Assembly (NCBI GenBank): GCA_944472155.2
Contig: OX235271.1
Span: 26,792,977-26,856,976 of the forward strand
DNA: 64,000 bases
Direction: 5' to 3'
Source of the DNA: Trichobilharzia szidati
Taxonomy: Eukaryota; Platyhelminthes; Trematoda; Strigeidida; Schistosomatidae
Position numbers and translations under genes: made by a program
Part shown: piece after piece, positions 9,224-20,299 of the stretch
How positions within the stretch are numbered: position 1 is the stretch's first letter
Layout: the number at the start of each line of letters is the position of its first letter
Notes under the pieces: generated by a model
Told to the model about the DNA's origin: nothing
Seen by the model: the letters and a program-made list of their open reading frames with translations, nothing else
The model's database searches: none

Positions 9224-12200
9224 CGAAAAGTATACACTGGTGACACCGTATATAATTGTGAAAATGCTTGCATCTGTTAACTTTCGGAAGCAGTAGTATA
9301 AGCCAACTAAAAAAAGAAAAACGGTTGTTATCATTATTATCATCGTGTTATTATTGTTATCATTTATATGGATCACTAGATAAATACTTACCAGGAAACA
9401 TGATAGTTAAAAATTGAAGATCGAAATAATAACAACTCCATGCAGTCGGTTGATGTTCAGCCACAGAAGCAATAATTGGAATATGATTTTTAGCATAGGT
9501 TGGATCCAATAAAGAATAGAATCGACCAGTCCAAGGTGAAATTTTTCCTAAATTGCAATAAATAAAAAACGTTTTTCAATAATTGTATTTCTTGAGGAGT
9601 GATACAAAATAAAAATTAAAGTACCTCGAAGATTTACAGGCGAAAACCAACAAGTTGGAAGAAAAAAGGCAGTAGTAAGGACGCGTCGTCAGGTGAGCAC
9701 ATGGAGGAACAGGAGGCAATGAAGATATCCAATCAGAAACAACTAGCACTAATCAGTGTCAGTCAGCAGGAGAAATTTAAAGGAAGTTGCATCTTTTATA
9801 GGCCACATCATTTCAGATACAAGTGGCACAGATGACGATGTTAGGGGGCAGGATCAGAAAAGCAAGATAGACCTTTATTAGTCGGAAATCAGTGTGAAAA
9901 TCTGATGCACTAAGCATAAAGAACAAAATCCTGATTTTCAACACAAATTATCAAAACAGTGTTTCTATATGGCTGACATTTGGCACATCAAGAAAAGCCT
10001 CTCTAACAAGCTGCAGATTTTCACCTTTGTTGGCTGGATATTGAAGATAAGATGGCCAGAAAGGATGATTAGTGACAATGAGGTCTAACAACGAACCAAC
10101 CAGGAGCCTATCGTTTAACAAACATGCAGAAGGAAATGGAGATAGATTGGACTACGGCTGAGAAGACCAGTGAGTGATGTCACGCACTAGGCCCTCCAGT
10201 CGAACTCCAGTGGGATACAAGTTGGTCGTCCGAGGATGGTATGGAGATAGTGCGAGGAGGAAATGAAAGCGCTTATGCGCAATCGCAAACCCAGCTAAAA
10301 GACTGTAAAGAAAAGCATAAAATGGCGATGTGCTGCTGAAGCCCTGTGTTCCACTTGAAACCCAAGGGAGTAATAATAATACACGATACTGGGTTATGAG
10401 CCACACTTACTGTGTGACGGCTGGTGGCATACAGCCTAGTTACTGAAACTGAAGTGGAGAGGAACTTGAAACTGTGACCGACTGGCTAAAAGTTGAGTGC
10501 TTCAGCCAATGGGTCAGATCTCCACATATTAAAAAGATATCAAGAGTTAACATGAGTTATCTTGGATAGGTATCAAGTGGTTGAGACGTTAAGTTATCAT
10601 TAAAATTAAAACTCAGAATATACGGTTGAATACACTATAATACCTTTTAATTCATACAAATTTGGCCATATGTATCATCTGCCTTAATGGCGTCTTTTCA
10701 GTATAATAGCAGAACACAAGCTTTGGTGGTCAACAGTAGTCTAACAGCACGTCTAGTCATTATTATCATTATTATTATACTATTCATTCCTTGCATCCAT
10801 AGTGGAACAAGGGCTTTAGCGGCACATGCCCCCTGAACTCGTCTCTACAAAATCATTCAGTCGGTCTCACGACTGCCCCACAAACTTTCATTTTCTTTTC
10901 TCATGATCTCCTCCATATCAACACCAGATGCACGCCAAACTCATCGCTTCCCATTCGGGTTCCTCTAGAGGGTCTGGCGTGTGGTGTCACTTAAATACCT
11001 CCTTGGTCTGTGTCCAATTCACCTCCATTTACTTGTAGCACATATATTAAGCAGTAATAATGAAGTTTACACGCTCTACCTTTTCCTAATGAAGTAGACG
11101 GGTTTTGCCTTAGCCTATTGCAAAAGAAAATTATTAAATGTGACCCAGCATTTCAACACCCTTATATGTACTTATATTTTATTGAAGATGTGGGTCACCG
11201 GCTTAAGCGTGACTTTAAAGCAGTAGGTTACAGGTTCGAACCCCTCTCCATTTAATTCATCCTGAGTAACTGGGTAGTATAATCAGCTTTTACACAATGG
11301 TTGGGGCTTATAACCTGTTGCCTGGAAAATTTATTCCAAGTGCAGTGGCTAAAAACATGTGAGAAAATGATTTAATGAAGAGAAGGGAGAACAGAAAATT
11401 ACTGAACAATATCTAAGGGAAATTCTTATCAGCAAGAAGTGTTCATAAAAAGTAATAAATTTGACAAAAATATTAAAAGTAGAGTACTTATCAAGATAAC
11501 CATCTTACCTGTAGCAGACAACACTGAACCAGCGACTACTGCAACACTAAACAATGACAGGCCAAAAACACGTAACACTGTTGTCAGCTGTTCCGAAGTC
11601 AAAGTTCTTTGGAGGTAGTTATAGAAGGCGAAGAGTTGACACAGTCCAAAAACACCAAGAGCCTGGAGTAATGTTAGAAATACATACATAACTTACCCCA
11701 ATATGTTCACTTGAAACTACAGGAGCAAAGCCAACAAAGCTAATTTGCATTGAAAGTATCGTACCTAAAACATAAACCTACAAGACATATGTTAGTCTAA
11801 AACACGGAAATTACCGTAGAATAGGCAGTATAAAGTCGACTGGAAAATCTCCCCGTAATCATAAGGATTAGTACATGAATAGGTATAATGTTTATTAAAA
11901 ACACGTATCCTCCCCAAGAAGAGACCTAATACCAATAAAGTAGAAAGTGAACAACAAACCATGTAGAAGTATGCAAGACTGCAAGCACAAGCCCAAGATA
12001 TATATCCTGTTTTTACAGATTTTATCCACAAATAAAACGTAAAAAGCATGCAAAATATTGCGATGCCTTCGTTATCATAAGAGCCAGCCACTGATCGACT
12101 GATGTAACCAGGTACAATTGCAACCATGGCAGCAGCTAACAATCCAGCTCCACTATCCTGAAGCTCTCTTGTCAACAAGAATGTCACTAATGTAGTAAAG

Positions 12201-12676
12201 CTTAAAAGGTTAATTATTAAGCAACAGACATTACCTGGAAAACAGGGGTGCCAGAAATACACAAACGTTCCGTATGTCAATAGTGACGTGTATCGCATGC
12301 AGTAGTGAATAAATAAAAGATGACGTCACCATGAGACCTGCCAATTATGAAACATATTGCATATACATACCAGGATATATCGTTCCTCCAATAATTCTTC
12401 CAAGAGGATACCATGCCATATCATCAAACCAGTCATGGAACTTGTAAAACCCCTCTTCCGTCATAAAGCGGGTGGTACGATAGTTAAAATAAGGGTCAAA
12501 CTCATGGATGACTGATTCAAAACGAATGACGGAATAAAGTCTGATGGCAAAGGCTTCATTTTAATTAACAGTAACCATAACAGCTTACCCAAGACAGCAG
12601 CAATACCTACTGCAATCAGCTGTAACAAGATAGCCTGTTTTTCATTGCTCAGGCGGAAAATCTTAGTCACATCCAT
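9224..12676 (-). CDS. STT3A: STT3A oligosaccharyltransferase catalytic subunit, N-terminal 400 codons, nine exons
   Basis: Catalytic subunit of the ER oligosaccharyltransferase, which transfers the lipid-linked glycan to Asn-X-Ser/Thr. Exons on the minus strand: 12676-12589, 12553-12371, 12337-12235, 12200-11960, 11925-11815, 11777-11697, 11662-11509, 9547-9392 and 9306-9224. All introns are GT-AG, phases agree, and the joined frame is 1200 nt. The ATG at 12676 follows an acceptor (TTGTAG) directly, so a 5' UTR intron is likely. [13 protein letters not shown] aligns with the N-terminus of animal STT3A. Catalytic features present: EFDPYFNYR (Asp about 49), SYDNE (Asp 167, Glu 169) and ASVAEHQP (Glu 351). 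The frame stops at a donor after VTSVYFS, before the region leading to WWDYG. The remaining exons were not found leftward and may lie outside the window. Confidence 0.95.
9624..10380 (+). mobile_element. RTE LINE 3' end, 5'-truncated
   Basis: It begins in the region coding for the KTNKLEEE-like segment after the RT core and ends with GAAGCCCTGTGTTCCACTTG and a TAATAATAAT tail. The reading frame is broken in many places. It is antisense to STT3A and lies inside its large intron. Confidence 0.8.
10758..11056 (-). mobile_element. RTE LINE 3' end, minus
   Basis: The tail is (ATT)n-like at 10758-10780. It is followed leftward-to-rightward by the reverse complement of the RTE 3' end: the GGAACAAGGGCTTTAGC mark, then TCATGATCTCCTCC. 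It is decayed, truncated at about 11056, and lies in the STT3A intron. Confidence 0.7.
11178..11345 (+). repeat. tRNA-like SINE remnant
   Basis: CAGTAGGTTACAGGTTCGAACCC fits a Pol III B box inside a short repeat. No ribozyme core or RTE-like tail is recognisable, so the family is uncertain. Confidence 0.4.
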
Positions 12677-14279
12677 CTACAAAAGAGTAACAGAAGGATT
12701 GATTAAGGTTGACTAATTAAATGAATAAAAACATGTGGAAAAATTAGAATGAGGGTGAATTTATTGGAAACGAAGATAAGAGAGTTATTATTTATTTAAA
12801 CGTAAGCACACCGCCATACTGGCACTAAGACATGCGCCACACAAAGCAACCCAATAAGAATATAAAGGAAAGAAAAATAATACAGACACGTGAGTGAGAG
12901 AAACAGGCAAAATACCTATAATTAAGTCGAAAAGAATAGAAGAAAGAAGAAAACTGCAGTGTAATAGCCACTGATTTTGACTTTGAACTTTATCCCATGC
13001 CGTCCTGAGCCACTGAACATCATCTAATATCTGTCGTAAGCAAAATGCACGCCAAACACAATTAGATTATTTCGGAGGATGGTTAGGAAACACTTTTCCA
13101 TTTTATCAGTATCCTTACAAGGGAGGACTACATCGTAAACGTACTCTAAACAAACGAAACTCCCAGATAACAAACAGATTACTGAAACCTCTCAGTCAAC
13201 CAAGGTCATATACGATGATAACAATTAAGAATTGTGAAATTGAGCATTCATGTCGGATATCAATAATTAACATTACTTCAGAAGACAGCTCTTCAGACGC
13301 TGAGTGAATTCGAGTTAGCTGTTATATCTTTCCGGCACTTCGTAGTCAAATAGTTCTACGAGCCAAGATGAGAATTAAAATCTGATGTCAACGATGGCAA
13401 CACATTCCATGTGAACTAGGCAGGTCAAATAGCATAATATCAAACTCCTAAGTCCAGAAGGACTAATGGGTGTAACGTATTATTTCTGTCTTGTTCCTTG
13501 ATACTCAAAGATACACGACTACATGAGTCTAACACTTAAAAATTCGTTTGCATTAACCTACCACGTGTGATGATGAAAAGTCTTAAAATGTATAATGATG
13601 CAGCAGTGCTAGACGTTATGTTGGTGTATGCTCGACACCTGTGAAATAACGAGGATATATAAACATACAAATAAAAACTACAACACCAACTGCCAAATTG
13701 TATTTGGTTACTTCAATTTTACATATGCCACAAACCGTTAGTACAGTTTACCTTTACCATTCAGAAAGTAATGCTCTTGATTCTCTTTTAACACGTTTCA
13801 AAAAATGCATCTGAGAACATCTTACAGTAGTCCACTGAGGCTAACTTAAAAGTTAAACTACGACCTTCATAACGCTGAATAATTTAACGGGACGTCGTCT
13901 AATATGAAACCATTATTTCATCTGTATACTACGTAGGGTCGGTATGCTAACCCTTAGAGCCGGCATGCATTATATCACAAGCACACCTAATGAGACATCA
14001 GTGTCTGATGTCGACTCAGATGACGTTTGGCATTTAAATTTATTCAGAAAAGATGTATCTCTTGGAAGTCACTCAATATTAAGGTCTCCACCTTACTGTT
14101 TTTCACATATAATGCGGGCCTGCATTATCCGGATTACTATTGCACTTAAAATGAAACTTGATTCAGTTAAGGTTGTGTTTATCTCTCTGGGTAAATAACA
14201 CACTAATGAGTCGTATTTCTAAGATAAGATGTATCCAAATAATGACTTATGTAAGAAGTTACTTTATAACATCAGAAAA
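12677..14279. other. Region upstream of STT3A, nothing firmly recognised
   Basis: Expected to hold the STT3A 5' UTR exon and promoter, because the coding ATG directly follows a splice acceptor. No clear exon can be set. The 84-codon frame at 13944-14198 has no recognisable motif and is not called. Confidence 0.4.
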
Positions 14280-14715
14280 TGCTACTGCACAAGGTCGAGT
14301 TTATTCGCAGCGCTTGGGTTAAACGTCATCTTACCGAAGCAGTTAAACCATTTCAGATTCAGATTTATTGGTTTAGGATAGAAGGCTTGGTGCCTATGTT
14401 TATCCTTTTCTAGTAAATTTCTATGCTTGTTCAAACCCTTCCTGACTCGGTGTGAGAACCAATACTCCAAAGAAATATGGTTTCTTCTTGGCTTTTGAAC
14501 TCTCCTGCTATGTCCTCTAAGGTGCTCCGACCTGGTGGGAAGGCGAAAAGAGGATAGGTCAGGTCCTTATTCATTATTTAAATTTTTAAACTTCGTGATT
14601 AAATCTCCTCTCTGCCTACGGTGTGACAGGGAGAAGAGATTTAAGCTGTCGCAGGATTAGTCATGCCGAGCATACATGTTGCCTCCCTTTGAACTCTTTC
14701 TAGAATATGTGAGTG

Positions 14716-15135
14716 TCATTTAAGACAAGGACTGGCTCCCTGGATACAGTTTTCTAGTCTTGACCTCACCAGAGATGTATATAAGGGGGTGAACATATCT
14801 CTGGTGATTCTAGTAAGGGCTTTGCGAATCGCCAATAAGGACCTGAAACTAAGTGCAGCCACCGCGCGACAGTGTGTTGTAGTTTTTAAATCGTGGCTTA
14901 CTATGACAACTAAATCCAAGTGAGTCTGAACTGATGGAAGTTTTATTCCCTCTAGTTTGTAGGAGGTGATGCTTGCATGTCCGATGCGCATGGTTGCGCA
15001 TTTCGCTACATCGATCGGCAGCATCCATTCTATGGACCACTCTGACAATTTGTTGAGGTCCTTTTGCAACGTGGACGTATCACTGTTGCCCTTCAGCTCT
15101 CTCCAAATTTTTAAGTCATCTGCGTATAGGACCAT
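14716..15135 (-). pseudogene. CR1-like RT fragment with YADD
   Basis: This 139-codon frame starts two residues before YADDLKIW, the catalytic motif C. It continues with LNKLSEWSIEWMLPIDVAKC and KALTRITRDMFTPLYTSLVR, the conserved post-catalytic region of CR1 LINEs. The element's C-terminus lies in another frame to the left. Confidence 0.88.
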
Positions 15136-15500
15136 AGGGGAGTCGGTGAGCAGAGATAACTCAGTGATTTACAAAATAAAAAGGGGAGGTCCGAGTATCG
15201 TATCTTGTTGCACTCCGCTACGCACCGTTGTTCAGGAGGAGAGTTTCCAGTTGATCCTAACCCTCTGCCTCCTATCTACGAGGAATTCCCTAATCCAGTT
15301 TAGTAAGCTGCCCTTGATACCAAGACTTTTCAACTTCGTGAGTAGTCTGTTGTGAGGAACTTTATCGAAGGCTGGGTAACAAATTGTTATTTTCCAGATA
15401 TGCTATGATAGCTTTCTTGATGATTCTTTCCAGTGTCTTGATTAAGGTGCTGGTGAGACTGATAGGCCTGTGATTTAAAGGGCTTTGTCTTGATCCTCCT

Positions 15501-15800
15501 TTATGGATGAAAGGTTACAATGGCGTCATTCCAGTCACGCGGTAACATTCCATTTAGAAGAGATAGCTTGAAGATCGTGGTCAGTGTGCCGGCTATGTGA
15601 TCTGATAGCTCCTTCAGAAGACTTGGATGAAGATTATCAGGACCCATTAATCTCCCTGCATCTAGGTTCTTTAGGCATTTGAGCACGATGTTCTGATCTA
15701 GGCCAACGGAATCTATCCTGTGTTCCTCTGATGCAGCCAGAGCTGATCCCATGGGGAGTGACAACTCATGTGTAAAGACTTGGTAGAAGTAGTCTGCCAT
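15501..15800 (-). pseudogene. CR1-like RT fragment, N-terminal RT motifs
   Basis: This 99-codon frame contains the LINE RT block G/RLMGPDNLHPSLLKEL and GMLPRDWNDAIVTFHP, typical of CR1/Jockey enzymes just before the RHPISL block. It is one exon-like remnant of the element spanning 14285-16250. Confidence 0.85.
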
Positions 15801-16254
15801 TGCTTCTGCTTTTTCTTGATCTTCGATTATGTCATTGTCAATAGTCAGGTTTGGGAGCCCGTTGGATATCTTATTCTTAGGTTCACGAACGAGAAAATTT
15901 TCTGAGGTTGTGCCGTTGCGATCTGAGCCAGCTATGCTTCGAACTACATCCTTGATTGGCGGATTTCTGCTGTAGCTTTGTTCCTAGCGATGTTGCATAA
16001 CTTCCTGGCCTCCGGAGTCTCACGTGTGGTGAACAGGTTCCAGCATTTGTGTTTACGTCTGAGTAGTTTACGGATATCTTTGGTTTAACCAAGGGAGTAA
16101 TGTTTCCGACCTTTGGGCACAGACCAAAGGATGAAAGGTTCAGTTACCCGGGAATAAAGCTGTTTAAGCTGGTTTCATCTGTCTTCTTCGTGGTACTCTG
16201 GGTTTATGTACCAGTTCACTCAGTTGCCTGCTGAGACGATCACGTTTAAGGAGA

Positions 16255-16620
16255 GTGACATGCAACTTGGTTCTACTCTTCAAAGTCATTAGGAAACATT
16301 GTTACAGTAACTCGTCCATAACGCGGGCAAATATCAAGTCGTATCAGCTGCGAAACCATGACTACCTTCTCAAGGTGGCTAACCACAGAAAATCCATTAG
16401 GGCAAACGTTTTCACCATTGTATATTGCACTCTTTGGAACCAACTACCACCTGATATTAGATGTTGTGAAAACCCTGATGGGTTCAAATGGAGCCTAGAA
16501 AGACACGTTAACATGTTCTGAAGGGCCAAAAGTGTTTGCAGAATGGAAAATGATAGCCAGCCCAGTCCTCAGCATAGTCACTTACGTATAACTCGACTCC
16601 ACTACCAACGCAGCGAACGT
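16255..16620 (+). mobile_element. C-terminal end of a second LINE, plus strand
   Basis: The frame at 16255-16521 ends with NHRKSIRANVF, TLWNQLPPDIR and a final FKWSLERHVNMF. This is the usual C-terminus of CR1/Jockey-type RT proteins (an F-x-R pattern, then WN-LP). It abuts the 5' end of the opposed CR1 remnant, so the two lie back to back. About 88 codons remain. Confidence 0.75.
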
Positions 16621-19288
16621 TTAACTAATTTAGTGATTTTCTATTCTCTCTAATCTGCAATAAGTTGTGTTAGTATAAGTAATTTTAGAAACAATTATGT
16701 TAGCTACCACACCTTTCAATATCTTACATTTACGTATATATATAGTTAATAATATACTGCTACTTTTTATGTCGAAATGACTTTACTCAGTCAATAACTA
16801 TCTTTTATCATATACTTTTCTAAAATATATAATTTTATAAAATTTCGCAGTATTTTTAACATAACGTAAGTTGATGGGTTACTTTCCAATGTCTGACGCA
16901 TACCATATGAAAATCGGTCATGAAAATTTAGCATAACTAGTTCCGTTAACCGACTATTTTCCTCAGGATCATTCTACATAACTTTATCACAAGTTGTTCC
17001 ACTAGCCATTTTACTCTACTAAATAGACTATAACTTAGTTGCTGTAATACTAGCTACTTCTATACTTCACAAATTTTTAAGGGAAACTTAATTTCCTAGT
17101 CTGTTCAGCTTCTTGTCAAGATGCTACCCATTGGGTCCTACAGAAATTCGTGACACATCTTACAGGTCAGCTTGTCCTACGGGTCCTAATTTTCCAGATC
17201 TTTGAATTCACTCCTCACTTAAATATCACTTACCTACCCCACAACAATCTTTTTATTTACACACTATTATACTCTACTTTATATTAACTACCTCTGCCAT
17301 TATTAAAGCTAAAACTTGCTCTTTGTTCATATTTGTTGCTTGCCCAAAGTCTGGTTGCTTTGATTAAAAACGCAACAACACGAATGTTTGAACAAAGCTA
17401 TATCTTCATCGAAAACATCATAGTTTCCATGCTTAGACCAAAATGGTTGGCTTTAAACATTGCAAATGTATACCATCATTTCAAGTACTATATAGCTTCT
17501 TCTTGTATTTATCTTGTAAATACACTTCCAATAATTATTATTCATAATTGCATTTTATACCATTTTGCAGCTGCGCAGAATTTTCTTCTCTTCCTGAAAT
17601 AGCGTTCAAGCACTTGGGGGCATAGTACTCACTCAAATATATGTTGTTTATCGATGGGCCATTACTATCATCAGGAAATGGAACGAAGTTTTGGTTGTCG
17701 CTCAACGTCGATGGAGATCTTCGTGAAAGTTTTAAAAATTAACGATTACAAGAATCTGTTCCAGTGCTTGTACTATAATTCGACAATTTGAACTTTTTAA
17801 AAAGTGATAATGTATGCTAATTCACGAGTGTAATTCGTAATATAACTGATCGTGCCTGTGAAAATGGCATGCATTCCTTGTAAACTCACCCGTTTATACG
17901 AAATATAAATTATTATTATTGGTGCAAGAATAAAAGATTCTCGAGTCACCAATCTGTGTTCTACCTCTCACGTCGATTATTGCACATTGTTGCTCAAGGT
18001 CTTTTAAGGACATCGTTAAGTCCAGTTTAGTTAAACCTGGACATTGACAGCTATTGCATTCTAGGTGTTTTGACGCCTGGTGACCAAATATATATTCCTC
18101 ATTCAATGTTCACCAGCTGTGACCAAGCCTTTTTAAGAAAAATCCTGGAGATGGAATCTAAGAAATTCTGTTTAGAGGACAAGGTCTGCGGTTTTAAGGC
18201 AGTTCTCTGTGCTTTTCCACCTGGAGAGAAGTAACTATTGCACAATTCCATTCATGCGATAATGTTCTCGTTTTGGGCAACGGACTGAAGGTGTTTAGTG
18301 GGTAGAGCATTGAATCTCCAGCTCGTCAAAGATAAAGTCCATCAATTATCATAAGTTTCCCCGAAAATAGATTGTGTTAAGTTTTAATGGCGATGAATCA
18401 AGAGATGCCGAACAAAGAAAGTATTTTGATGTTTCTTGGGGTGATGCTACATTCCCTGGCGATTCCGAGGTAAGGGTCATCTATCTTGAAGTCAGCAACC
18501 AGTTGTTCACGCACTTTGACTTTTGTGTTTAACTCCTATTTAACCTATATAAGTAGGTAAAATTATCATCTTTTTTTCACTTAAACTTTTTTTTCTTTTC
18601 GCAAGAAAGACCAGAATTCCATCACTAGAAAATCTCAGGGGGAAATAGTATTTTTTAAATGAAAAAAAAACAAAAAAAATGATGAGCCCCATGTTTTTTT
18701 TACATATGTTTTGAATTATTAACACCTATTATATACTTCTGCACCTCTCTGTCGGTTTCCTTGTGTCTTCTTCTCTTTTCAAAGGTACTGCCTTAAACGA
18801 AGGCACTGAAACATTGCCGCTATCCTCGGAATATTGCTAGCCCACCTGGTGAATAACGGAACCACCTCTATCATGAAATCTGCTGACAAGTTCAAAGTTG
18901 GTCTCATATACAACTGGAAATGTCACAATTATGGTGTACTTACCGGTGAATTTGAAGTTTTATGGACTTTCAAACACTCTATGAATCATTTAATTACAAT
19001 TACTGTTCATTCCGCATCTCTTATATTTCACGTCAGCACCTGTACGAAAATGCTACTTACCTTCCACAATTAACGTAATCGTTTATAATTCCCGCGTGAA
19101 ATTGACAAACGGAATTTTTTTCAATTACAGTTTTGATTTGATGCTATATCTCATGAATTATTCAGTTGAAAGCATATCTCGAAAATTACCTATTGCCTTA
19201 TTTGTACATTTCTTTTTAAATATTTCTCTCAAATTTACCAGTATTCAATCTATTTCTAGATTAACAAATCATATATATTCTATGAGTT
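16621..19288. other. AT-rich stretch, low-copy, no gene recognised
   Basis: The stretch holds several open frames of 61-89 codons, none with a known motif. Near 17850-17930 and again at 19300-19375 there is a similar short end: a TGCCTGTGAAAATGGC-like block followed by an A-rich stretch and (ATT)n. This suggests two copies of a small retrotransposon 3' end. Confidence 0.45.
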
Positions 19289-19344
19289 CTAATTAGTGTA
19301 CATTTGTTCATGCCTGTAAAAATGGCTGGTTTCTGTTCCAGAAA

Positions 19345-19372
19345 TAAAATTATTATTATTATTATTATTATT
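19345..19372. repeat. (ATT)n microsatellite
   Basis: A short perfect ATT tract, probably the 3' tail of a retroelement fragment. It extends the downstream gag-like frame with a run of Asn on the minus strand. Confidence 0.85.
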
Positions 19373-19379
19373 GTTCATT

Positions 19380-19740
19380 TTCCGTAGCATTTGAATGGGC
19401 TTACGGTCGCCAAGATGGATATAACGAACAAGTTCGTGCACTTTCAGTTGATCCTTCAGTGCGACGCGTTTAATGAGGGCGGCTTTGAGACGATCATTCA
19501 AGTTTGGAGCAGTGTCCTCTGGGACCTCTGAAACGTCTTCCATATGGTTTTCTGGGAGGCTAACCATGACTAAGTTGGTTTTTGTCTCATGGGCTTGAAT
19601 GCGTTGAAGTGTGAATTGGGCTTCGGCGGGTGTAAACCACGCTGCTGGGCGATTTGCCCAGAAAGTAGGCAGTAGTAGCGTTATTGCCGTTGCAGACTTA
19701 GCACTATCGTCAGCCATTTCAAGACAAGTTGTGAGTAAGT
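19380..19740 (-). pseudogene. Gypsy-type LTR retrotransposon gag remnant
   Basis: The minus-strand frame reads LLPTFWANRPAAWFTPAEAQF, then TLQRIQAHETKTNLVMVSLP, and later LNDRLKAALIKRVALKDQLKVHELV. The LP-FW-x-P-WF-x-E-QF block is the signature start of gag in Gypsy/Ty3-type elements of flukes (Gulliver, Saci and CsRn1 kinds). The middle (the VMVSLPENHMEDVSEVPEDT stretch) looks rearranged relative to a normal capsid. The frame ends in an Asn run from the ATT repeat. No pol domain or LTR is seen nearby. Confidence 0.7.
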
Positions 19741-19825
19741 CAAAGTATACAAATATGAAACAAAATAACACCAATACAAAAGCAGTAGTAAAACTGGGCG
19801 AGGTAGAAAGGAAACAAGACACCAA

Positions 19826-20295
19826 GTGAAATTAAATGATTGAAGTAAAACCTTCGAGCCTAGATGATGCAGGGGAGTCAGTATAGGGCTCAACATTTGC
19901 AAGTGCCGACGTCAACCTCTAGATAGTCTTTAACATCAGCACCTACTAAACTTGTTTTCCTAAGTTTACCCTGATCAGTACTCTACCTAACGTGTATGTA
20001 CCAGTAAACGAACTCAAAGTAAAAGGACTTATGGATAGGTGGTGTGCTCAGGTGAGGATTATATTTTTGCAACAGATTAAATGTCAGATTTAATTTACAA
20101 GAGTACCGTACAACTTATCTGTTAACTGGCTGGGGTAGGGAGCTCAAGAGTAAGTTTAGTGATAGCACAACATAGGAGGAAGCCACGTGCGAGCTGTCAC
20201 GGCAGAACAACAGTGAAAGCGTGGCGCCGAATTACATGAATGCATTGAAATAAAAGTTCAAACATTCAAGGTGCAGCAGTAAGTATTATACTCTT
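19826..20295. other. Spacer before the RTE element
   Basis: No gene or clear repeat is seen. Confidence 0.4.
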
Positions 20296-20299
20296 CCTT

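Larger units (their letters stand above)
9548..11508 (-). other. STT3A seventh intron, filled with transposon fragments
   Basis: This 1.96-kb intron has donor GTAAGATG at its 5' end and acceptor TTGCAATTTAG next to the exon at 9547. It is about 55 times longer than the six introns 5' of it. Most of its length is an RTE 3' end on plus (9624-10380) and another on minus (10758-11056). A tRNA-like stretch near 11195-11260 contains GGTTCGAACCCC. Confidence 0.85.
14285..16250 (-). mobile_element. CR1-clade LINE (SR1-like) remnant, RT region
   Basis: Read on the minus strand, from right to left, pieces of one RT appear in order. These are the post-endonuclease linker (about 16100-15800), PDNLHPSLLKELSDHI and LPRDWNDAIV (15800-15501), a stretch like HRPISLTSTLIKTLERI, SFDKVPHNRLL, WIREFLVDRRQRV (15480-15150), and YADDLKIWRELKG with the catalytic YADD at about 15120. 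The C-terminal ERVQREAT and a WFSHRV segment follow at about 14700-14440. Frameshifts and stops are numerous, and the stretch between motifs 3 and A is partly deleted. The endonuclease is missing, so the element is 5'-truncated and dead. Confidence 0.88.

Noticed and set aside
11792..12298. 168-codon single-exon gene on minus
   Set aside because: The frame reads through three micro-introns of STT3A; the protein joins correctly only after splicing.
13944..14198. 84-codon frame upstream of STT3A
   Set aside because: No motif, no splice support and no repeat match; chance length in AT-rich DNA.
19289..19825. 178-codon minus-strand frame as a host gene
   Set aside because: The middle is Gypsy-type gag and the C-terminal part is an Asn run read from an ATT microsatellite.
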